From Trichoplax adhaerens (lineage: Eukaryota > Placozoa > Uniplacotomia > Trichoplacea > Trichoplacidae), in assembly GCF_000150275.1 (NCBI RefSeq), contig NW_002060944.1, forward strand, positions 7,182,756 through 7,246,755: a stretch of DNA of 64,000 bases, in the 5' to 3' direction. Of the stretch, positions 52,001 to 60,681 are shown piece by piece. The position numbers and the translations under genes were made by a program. Position 1 is the first letter of the stretch; the number at the start of each line of letters is the position of its first letter. Below the pieces are notes generated by a model that ran no database searches, was not told the origin of the DNA, and saw only the letters and a program-made list of their open reading frames with translations.

Positions 52001-52348
52001 TTTGAATGTGCTAGTGCTCTGATAGAGATGATGCATCATGAGCTAAACTGGGTTTCCGCTCATTATAGTCTTTCCGCACTAAGCCATTTATTGCATAAGA
52101 ATGAACAGGTACTGTACCTCAATATATTGATAATAGTCCTCGAGTTGTTATAAGATACGAAATGGAAATTGTATTATTATTTTACTTTAAATATGACATC
52201 ATACAACTAAGATGTACTGGTATACTCGTTCATTTGGCTCTAGATTATCCACCTTATTGAAGCAACCGAGTTAGATACTGAAAAGATATCCGTGCAGCAT
52301 CCAAAACTACGAGACATCTGCCAAAAAATTGCAATACATAGCCAATAG
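49020..52348 (+). CDS. DESI1: DESI1-type PPPDE peptidase fused to a PUL domain
   Basis: Exons: 49020-49092, 49605-49626, 49801-49870, 49986-50095, 50208-50330, 50432-50650, 50758-50803, 50873-51020, 51102-51248, 51534-51610, 51712-51903, 51983-52108, 52244-52348; 1458 nt, 485 aa. Residues 1-135 match DESI1 (deSUMOylating isopeptidase / S-depalmitoylase): [27 protein letters not shown] with catalytic His33, and [18 protein letters not shown] with catalytic Cys103. A Gln/Ser/Pro-rich linker (about 136-206) follows. Residues ~210-485 are helical and read as a PUL (PLAA-Ufd3-Lub1) domain: [20 protein letters not shown]-type entry, [50 protein letters not shown] domains bind Cdc48/p97. Human DESI1 (168 aa) has no PUL. 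Reading through the donor at 50650 would end the protein just after the linker, giving a DESI1-like short form. The assignment is firm for PPPDE, good for PUL; the 51903 donor (GTTCGT) is weak. Confidence 0.88.
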
Positions 52349-52943
52349 ATCCCTTAGGTATCCATTTGTGTCATTCATAACTCTACCCTATTTTGAACTC
52401 TATTTATGTAGCTTTGAAACTAATCATTATAATTCTATATTTATCCGCGGTGAAAATCTATTTGACAATGCACAATATTAATACGTAAAATAAATCAGTT
52501 TGGTTCTAAATGCTATAAAACTGCGTTGTAAGGTTAGCTTGTTGAAAAATATCGAGAATAAAGAGAGTATCATTTTATTCGTTTTGGCTCACTGGTTGAT
52601 AATACAGTACATCGTTTTTTACTGACTTTTAAAGCCACTTAGATTGTCCTAATTGGCATAAGCTATAAGTTAAGCTATTATTATATATATAATACAAGAG
52701 TGTTATGACGATAATTTCAAGAATGAAAATCGAGATTAACGTCAACATACAGTATTTCGAAGGATATATTAATAAATGGGTGTTGTGAAATCCAAGAAAG
52801 CATAAGACCCAGAAGATGCTTTGAGAATGTACCCTGCACTGTAAACATATACGCGTTCACAATAGATGGCAGGTTAACGCAATCAATAGATTGTCCTTTT
52901 GTGGTTGACGGTTGAATTTATAAAAAATAGCGTAATGAAAACT
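52349..52943. other. Convergent 3' intergenic region, nothing seen
   Basis: Between the stops of DESI1-PUL (+) and the TFPT-like gene (-). AT-rich with no open frame of 60 codons. Confidence 0.65.
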
Positions 52944-54973
52944 CTAGTCTATTGAATTTTCTAAGTCATCTTGATCTTCATCTTCAGCACTATCGCAATT
53001 ACTATCCAACTGTTCCCTGTCAACGTCACATTCAGTGTCAGCAAATTCTTGGTAATCATTATTGACATCAGTAGTCGTTTTGAAATCGTCTTCAGAATCG
53101 TCATCTAAATTATTATTATCGTCTCCATTGTTTATGTGTTCGCTATCATCATCCACTTCTACTTCCATCTTTGAGTCCTGATCTTCATTTGATAGACTTT
53201 CAAATTCAGCTTTACTTTCATCAGGATCATTTGTAGTTTCCTCTTCTTTTACCTCAATTTCATTTACTATGTTCTCTTTTGTATCTTCAGAAGGAGTTAA
53301 AGTTTTCGCGGCTTCGCCATCAGCCTTTTTATTGTTGTAAATCTTCAATTCTTCTTCATATCGTTTTTTATCTCTTTCGTACATTTCATAATATACCTGT
53401 ATATGTTGGTGTATGAGCATGTTACGGACTTGAACACAGAAATAGACGGTCTATATCATAATATTTAATGAAAGATACTGACAAATAACTATACCTTTTT
53501 ATCAGCACTTGGCAATGAATTCCATTTATTACTAAGAAATTTGGTTAAATCATGATAGCCAGAGGAGTCGGCTTCTTCTTTTTGAACGTCTTGCGGTAAA
53601 TTGCGCTTTTCTTGACAGAAATGAAAGAAAGCGTTGGCAGGTTTCTTAGGTGCGTTAGGGTCTCTTTCTTTTTCTTGCTTTGCATAACCCTTAATCTTAA
53701 ATTTCTTGGCTAACATTTTACCATTCATTGGATCACCTAAATTATAATGACCTTTCTTTACTTTGCCTTTTGTTTCTTCTTCACTGGATATTCCATCCGT
53801 GACATCAAATAGGTCCCCACTGTGACCAAGTATTTTCTCGATACGCTTTTTTCTCTCCTAAATCATTTGTAGAATGAGATCTTGTTAAGTAAAAGAGTTC
53901 AGAGATACTGTCGGAAGTATTGAAGCATGTAAAAAAGAAATGTCGAAATTGAGGAAAATGATGTAGTTAGATAAGAATTAGCTCACGCCCTATACTCAAT
54001 TTTAAAGAAGGTATTGGTATTGAATACCAAGGTTTATTTGTAATTTACACAAAATTACTCGCTTACAAGTTATTTGGTTTTACCTGTAAAAGGACATCGA
54101 TATTATCATAGTTATCATGATGTTCATCCAAACGTTTCACAAGAAACCTATAACAAGAAAATGCGGTTAGCTGCAGCTATTATCACCATCGTTTTACATG
54201 CATCAAATATATGCTCTATTGATGGTAAAATGAAAGTATAAAAGTATATGAATTCTATCCTAAATTACGGTTTATACCCAATAGGCTATCATGGCCAGTT
54301 TTAAATCAATTGAATTTATCATAACTTTTTGCAATAATATCAATCTTACTGGCGGTAATATACGTACTGTATATACAGTGTACCGTGTCATCATCATTCA
54401 ACACTGTATTATAAGAATGTAATGTAGAGTAAGAATACTATTTTGAACTAGGAAAATCACAACTAGCTATCTCTAAGCTACAATTAGTCCTATTTTTATA
54501 TCGCATAGACGAGATCAAATGGTTAGAAATGATTAACTTTACAAACAGTAAGATATTCGTATATCGATCGGACTACAGTAGATACGGGTGATTGTCAACA
54601 ATTTCTTGTCGGAAGCAAGTACGACGATTGCAATCTTTGGCTAAGAATCATCGCTTCTAAGTGAAGTATTTCTATATGACATTGCATTCTGACCTAGATC
54701 ATTCATACTTGTATATGTATAACTTACTGCCTCTGTTGCCGTAGCCGGAGTAAAACACGTCTGCTTTGTAAAAGTCGATAACTTAAGCGTTCATTGAACT
54801 AAAGAAGAAGACAAAAAAAAAAGGAATCCATTAGAAGAGTGAACATCCTCTCCACACTGTTCATTTCAATCTTTTGCCTATCTATTTGGGTGAATATTTC
54901 GTACATTTTCTATCTGAGAGCATCTCTGAAGCAGTGCATGATATACTTTACGGTATTTCACTTCCGAATCCAT
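52944..54973 (-). CDS. TFPT: TFPT-like INO80 subunit with an HMG box (Nhp10-like)
   Basis: Likely non-catalytic DNA-binding subunit of the INO80 chromatin remodeller. Exons (minus): 54973-54905, 54798-54728, 54147-54084, 53857-53495, 53396-52944; 1020 nt, 339 aa. Residues ~6-68 form a basic coiled coil resembling the core of vertebrate TFPT (RCSQIENFNERLSYRL; QRQFLVKRLDEHHDNYDN). Residues ~139-212 form a single HMG box: PNAPKKPANAFFHFCQEKR, LTKFLSNKWNSL, VYYEMYERDKKRYEEE, continuing ELKIYNNKK as in yeast Nhp10. Residues ~215-339 are a long Asp/Glu/Asn-rich acidic tail. Vertebrate TFPT has the coiled coil without an HMG box; yeast Nhp10 has both. Exon 1 was found by extending the coiled coil upstream to the first ATG (MDSEVKYRK). 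The alternative is a generic HMG-box protein, which would leave the N-terminal match unexplained. Confidence 0.82.
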
Positions 54974-55159
54974 TCTTAATCAGAGTGGAAACTAGAAACA
55001 GATTGGTGAAGAAGAGCTGAAGAATCTGTTAATGTCGATGAAAGTGCCCTTCCAGGTTCTAACCAAGCTGATTCAATAGTAACGAATCCGATGTTTACCA
55101 TTCGTTTACTGCCTCGCTTACGGCTGTTGGCTCGAACCCTAGCCCTTGATACTCAATAT

Positions 55160-55212
55160 CGTACAGTACAGAACAGCACTGTACGGCGGTTGTACTGTAC
55201 ACTGTACACTGT
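55160..55212. repeat. TACAGTAC/GTACTGTACACTGTAC cluster
   Basis: CGTACAGTACAGAACAGCAC followed by GTACTGTACACTGTACACTG, about 190-240 bp upstream of the TFPT-like start codon. Confidence 0.9.
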
Positions 55213-55593
55213 ACTCGAGTGACACTTAAACACTTCATTCTGTATCTGCTAGCCTCAACTAGACCAGAGTTCGGTTCGGTTTGGTTCGATTCAAACCTTT
55301 ATAATCTACAGTATGCCCTCAACCATAGTGTTGTGTATTACTGTCTAGAGCTAATACTAACAACTGTATTGAAAGTTGGTACTACTCTCACTTAGCATAG
55401 AGACAAGAAATTGAAGACGTAGTTGAAGTTATTGTAAAACTAACTACTAACTCCACTCTCTCTCTCTCTTTATCGTATTGAAAAGTGGCGGCTTATATAA
55501 GTACGCCGTTGAGACTTGAAATGCATTCTACTATAATTCGTATTCTAATGGGTAGTTTGTATCACAGTCAATTCGCTACAGTAGTTAGTATTA

Positions 55594-55665
55594 CATCGTA
55601 CAGTACTGTACAGTACAATCGAACAAATAGAGCGTAGTACTGTACACTGTAGAAGATATACTGTA
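55594..55665. repeat. TACAGTACTGTACAGTAC cluster, GTPBP3 5' flank
   Basis: CGTACAGTACTGTACAGTAC and GTAGTACTGTACACTGTAG, about 190-265 bp upstream of the GTPBP3 start codon. Confidence 0.9.
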
Positions 55666-55858
55666 CAGTGCTGGAGTGCGTTAAAGCCCTTGCAGTTGAA
55701 CTCAACGTTATTGACGATGCTATCGAGCGATGGAGATCCATTTCGTCTATAATAAATGTTATTTAACGATGAGGTCGGTAACAGATAGAGATAATTAATA
55801 GACTGTACGCGCATAGAATACTGTGTAGAGGACTGTAGTATCCACAATCTTTCCAGCA

Positions 55859-58800
55859 ATGAATACAAGCAAAATCCGATGCTGGATGCAAGCTAGCAAT
55901 ATGGTGAGGTTTTGCATTCGGTCATGCAGTGATCGTCCTAGTGATTTATATCGCAGTACTGTATTTGCAGTCTCCTCAGGCCATGGCGTATCAGGTAATC
56001 GATGATGAGATAGAGATAATGTTAACAGAGTGAAATACACACGATAAGAAACGCTGTAAAATTGCTCTGCTTAAGCGAATGAAGATCATTGCGTATTTCT
56101 GCTGTAGCAGACTCGGAATACGCATTTGCGTTATCTTACAGTACATGGATTCAGCTAAAAAATTTCAGTACATATTGATACTTGCATAGGACTCCCATAA
56201 TAGGAGTATGATACATCCATAGTTCATTGTGTATTTCTACCTGCAGCAGCACATTAGATAAGACGTACAATCATACATGCATACCTAAAATTTCATTATT
56301 ATACTGTACACTTACATATGAGTACTGTATTATGCACTCATAGATCTTTGCATGTTGCTACTGCAGCTGTATATGAGCTAAGACGTACAATCATACATGC
56401 ATACCTAAAATTTCATTATTATACTGTACACTTACATATGAGTACTGTATTATGCTCTCGTAGATCTTTGCATGTTGCTACTGCAGCTGCATATTAGCTA
56501 AGACGTACAATCGTACATGCATACCTAAAATTTCATTATTATACTGTACACTTACATATGAGTACTGTATTATGCACTCGTAGATCTTTGCATGTTGCTA
56601 CTGCAGCTGTATATGAGCTAAGACGTACAATCATACATGCATACCTAAAATTTCATTACTATACTGTACACTTACATATGAGTACTGTATTATGCACTCA
56701 TAGATCTTTGCATGTTGCTACTGCAGCTGCATATTAGCTAAGACGTACAATCATACATGCATACCTAAAATTTCATTACTACACTGTACACTTACATATG
56801 AGTACTGTATTATGCACTCATAGATCTTTGCATGTTGCTACTGCAGCTGCATATTAGCTAAGACGTACAATCATACATGCATAGCTAAAATTTCATTATT
56901 ATACTGTACAGCACATTTGCATACGAGTGATATGTATTCGTAGATCATTGCATATTTCTACTACTGTACGTACACTCACACATTTGGGTAGTACAATTGC
57001 AGATGCAATTGATCACCATATTATGCCAGTGCATCACCACCATAAGTAGTCAAAGCATATGCAATGGACTAACAGCTACAACTAAACCAAACACTTTATT
57101 ACACTTTAACATTGTTATAACAGCGATATTAAATAACCATACTGTAAATGCCTTTTATCGTACCTAGGTGTTGCTGTTATAAGAGTAACAGGACCTGAGA
57201 CTTCTGAGGTAAACCAAAAATTTTTCATGCTATGAAGTATTGTGAGTGTTGGCTCCACATGCTCACTTGCAATTTACAGTAATTTATTATGCAATAACTA
57301 CATTATTGTAGACTAGCTCATAGACAAGCTAACCTTAACAAAAATATGGTACATGCTTGTAATTTAATAGCGCAGGAATAAGACATCAAGTCTATGCACT
57401 CTGATATACTTTGCATACACTTTGTAATAATATCGTCCAACTACTGTACTATTGCTAGGCTGTCAAATTGATGACGAAATCCGATAATCTACCAAAACCC
57501 AGATATGCATCCTTACGCAAAATTTATCAACCTTCAACAGGAGATCTTGTTGATAAAGGCTTAATTTTATGGTTTCCAGGTCGAAAATCTTGTATTTTGA
57601 TGTTACGATGAGACTGTTCTACAATCATAATACATTTCAAATCAATCATTTATAATGTCGGTAATTATAGTTTCAAATTAATTTATTATTTTCAGGGCCT
57701 AATAGCTTTACTGGTGAAGATCTTGCAGAATTTCAGGTTCATGGTGGTTCAGCTGTTGTCGAGGGCATTTTAACTTCTCTGTCAGAGATTGATGGTTTAT
57801 ATCCTGCAATGGCTGGCGATTTTACTCGAAGGTTGATGACACAGCCATCTAACACCATTTAAATTAAGTTACAGAAACTTGGTTAGGGTTGTTGGCATCT
57901 AATATTTCTATTTTAACTCATCAAATGAAACGATTAGAGCTTTTGAAAATGAAAAGTTAGATTTGACTGAAGTAGAAGGATTAGCCGATCTAATTCATGC
58001 ACAAACAGAAGCACAAAGAAAGCAAGCACTTAGACAAATGGATGTAAGACTCTTTCCTTAATGTTATTTATTTGATTCTATTACGTATAAGCCTTACCTT
58101 TTTCCAGGGTCATTTGAGTCAATTATATAAGATATGGAGTAAAACTCTTTTGAAGGTAACATTAACCGTAGTGGCTTGTTGACGAAAAAACGGATATTCA
58201 CGTTATTTAGCTAAGCTCAATCAATATGAAACTAACGTACCGATCATTCAGTAAAAGAAATTTTAATATTCGTAGAGTGTCGCTGATATTGAAGCTACCA
58301 TTGACTTTTCTGAAGACGTAATAGAAGATGGTATATTGACTAATGGTATGAAAGTCATAATTCTCATCCTATGTATGCATTTGCTACTTTATACAATTTA
58401 TCAAACCCAAGTTAAGAATTAGCTTTACAGAGAATCAGTATGATCTACTGCTCCTATGACCCAATCAAAGTACAGCTTGTACGCTGAGATAATTAATGCT
58501 TGATTTCTTTATCGAATTGATCTAGTAAACATATCAAACTTTATTAATAGTAAAAAATTCCGTCAATAAACTTGCTAAAGAAGTTCGAAATCACTTAGAG
58601 GATGGAAGAAGAGGAGAAAAGCTCCGGTCAGGAGTTAATGTTGTTATAGCTGGTCCCCCAAATGTTGGTAAAAGTAGCCTGCTTAATTTACTTTGTAAGT
58701 ACAGTAGCAGACGATCATGGAGTATAGAAATATATATGTGCCACCACTATACTCGTACTGTATACGGTTGCATGCATAAATTAAAATGAGGTTGAGAAGA

Positions 58801-60108
58801 TTCATTTTCGTCTATGCTAGGTCAAAGGCCGGCAGCTATCGTGTCTCCACTTGAAGGTACCACTAGGGATGTTGTCGAAACTGCAGTTAATATTGGCGGT
58901 TATCCGGTATTATTTAGGTAATTAGATCGCATTTTGTGGGCATTTACTACCTTATCTGCATATCAATAAACTTATAACACCATCTACAGTGATACGGCTG
59001 GCATCCGTCAATCGATTGACCCTGTTGAGAAGGAAGGAATAAAACGCGCTAAATCTAAGTACGTTATTTACTTCTGTTGTAGATAAATTCTTGTTTTAGT
59101 GATCGCTATATTCATGCTCTTTTAACTATGTTCTTGAATTCACTAGAATTTCCGCTGCAGATTTTGTTTTAATCGTTCACGATCTTTCAAAGTATAAACA
59201 CGTTGATATTGATGGCTTGCTAGAATCACCCTTGAGGATGTTAAACACAAATGTAGACGAAAGCACAAGTGCAGATTTCGATGAAAATATCGAATATCTA
59301 ATGATTTTAAACAAGGCCGATTTAATAACAAATAATTTAGCAGTACAGATGAAAGAAGCATTCAATACTAAAGGGGTATTTTCTATAAGCAAAATTTTAT
59401 TTTTATCATATCGACTGTACATCATATAGTAAATATGTTGTTAACATCTTTGATATAAAGCAATGAATGATCAGTTAATTTTAATACTAGGTTTATCGTA
59501 ATAGGTAAATGCTTGTATAATTTCTTGTGAAACTGGCGACGGAATTGAGGATTTCATAAATATCTTATCTCAAAAAATGAAAGACATGTACGATGTTTTA
59601 ATTTTTAGATTATCTCCTTAAAAATATGGTATTTAGTTACCGTGAGATACCTAATTACACATGCCTTTGTATAACAGTTGTGGAGATCCAGTAGTTGGTA
59701 ACCCTTCCATAACTCAGGCTCGTCATAGATTTCATCTAAGGGAAGCGCTAAATTCGCTGGAAATTTACTTAAGGATGGCTCACGACGGTTTTGGTAAATT
59801 CAAATAGTAAAAAGATTTATTGTAACAATACATCCGAGCATATTATATCTGCAACAGTTTGAAAGCTAGTGTGCATGTCATTTGTGTCACAAAACTAATA
59901 TTCTCAGTCTTTCGATTTGATTAAAGTCCTAAATGCCGTATAACTTCTAAAACTACTGCCGTATGTTGCTATTGTAGAAGATCATGATCTAGTGCTAGGT
60001 GCTGAAGAACTAAGAATTGCATTAAGAGAACTTGGTCGTATTACTGGGAATATCGGAACAGAAGATATATTAGATGTTATTTTCCGAGATTTTTGTATCG
60101 GAAAATAA
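55859..60108 (+). CDS. GTPBP3: Mitochondrial tRNA modification GTPase GTPBP3 (MnmE/MSS1)
   Basis: Partners MTO1 to make the 5-taurinomethyl- (or carboxymethylaminomethyl-) uridine at the wobble base of mitochondrial tRNAs. Exons: 55859-55994, 57168-57208, 57459-57579, 57696-57831, 57938-58043, 58108-58155, 58276-58345, 58551-58694, 58821-58917, 58990-59058, 59147-59375, 59505-59587, 59678-59793, 59978-60108; 1527 nt, 508 aa, human 492. The N-terminus ([19 protein letters not shown]) is Arg/Ser-rich and lacks acids, as in a mitochondrial presequence. [20 protein letters not shown] starts the folate-binding domain. [15 protein letters not shown]-like [21 protein letters not shown]-loop GPPNVGKSS (254-262), DTAG (301-304) and NKAD (378-381) follow. 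The C-terminus FCIGK keeps the catalytic cysteine (Cys505). Exon 1 lies 1.2 kb upstream of exon 2 and intron 1 contains a minisatellite. Confidence 0.96.
56230..56915. repeat. 120-bp tandem array, six copies, in GTPBP3 intron 1
   Basis: Units contain AAGACGTACAATCATACATG, ATACTGTACACTTACATATG, GAGTACTGTATTATGCACTC and GATCTTTGCATGTTGCTACT. GACGTACAATC recurs exactly every 120 bp (56261, 56381, 56501, 56621, 56741, 56861). Units 2-6 are nearly identical. Decayed partial copies extend to about 56100 on the left and 56980 on the right. Alternating variants (ATATGAGC / ATATTAGC) suggest higher-order duplication. Confidence 0.97.
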
Positions 60109-60184
60109 ATTGTCATTGATAAGCAATGTCGGGCTATTTTAAAATTTAGCAGTTTTAACGTTGCAATCTCTATCTACTCAGAAA

Positions 60185-60365
60185 TTCATTGACACTAAGA
60201 AAACTTGATCGTATGACTGGAATAGCGAAGCAAAAAGATGTACTAGATCTTATTTTTAAAGATATTTGCATTGAGAAAATAATCTGTCTCAGATAGGCAG
60301 TACCGGAGAGTCTGGATTGCTCATTTTAGAAATTTTTAATATTACAAATCTCTACCTCTTCAGCG
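60185..60365 (+). pseudogene. Degenerate second copy of the GTPBP3 last exon
   Basis: A ~180-bp tandem copy of the GTPBP3 terminal exon plus its 3' flank. In frame it reads LRKLDRMTG..KDVLDLIFKDICIEK, aligning with the real [24 protein letters not shown]; about half the residues are identical and most changes are conservative. The original stop is lost: the frame runs on through IICLR to TAG at 60294-60296. The upstream CTACTCAG gives an acceptor in phase 2, so it is not compatible with exon 13 (phase 1) but would be with the exon 12 donor at 59587. The catalytic Cys remains but the following Gly is Glu. I call it a relic, with an alternative last exon possible. Confidence 0.75.
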
Positions 60366-60681
60366 AGTTAATTCGCATTAAAATCATTCTCAATAGTACA
60401 TCATACAATATTGATTTTAAGTTTGTAAACAATAATTTATTTTTTAGTATAATATGAAGAAGATGAATAAAATAAAAATGATGTGTGTGAAAATCTTTCA
60501 TAGTAGCAGACGTCAGGATCACATGTTAAATTTTCAATTCAAAGCTTTGGAGTAGAAGTTATACCATCACGTAATCTCCAGTAAACTTCATTTCTACTAT
60601 CATAAGGATAATTTATTTATCTTAGGTACTATGTGGCAAAAAGCAACTTTCTCGTTAGTATAAGGGTTATAATCTATCAAG
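60366..60681. other. Convergent 3' intergenic, nothing further seen
   Basis: Between the GTPBP3 exon relic and the HAGH stop. A third CTCTACCTCTTCAG acceptor-like copy of the relic flank sits at 60349-60362, without following exon similarity. Confidence 0.6.

Larger units (their letters stand above)
54974..55858. promoter_or_regulatory. Divergent promoter region, TFPT-like / GTPBP3
   Basis: 885 bp between two divergently transcribed start codons, so probably shared promoter DNA. It contains two TACTGTAC clusters (55160-55212 and 55594-55665), a GGTTCGGTTTGGTTCGATTC run at about 55271 and a (CT) run near 55456. The open frame 55545-55868 (-) is a repeat by-product. Confidence 0.6.

Noticed and set aside
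59143-59425. Minus-strand open frames inside GTPBP3 exon 11
   Set aside because: Antisense shadows of a conserved coding exon.
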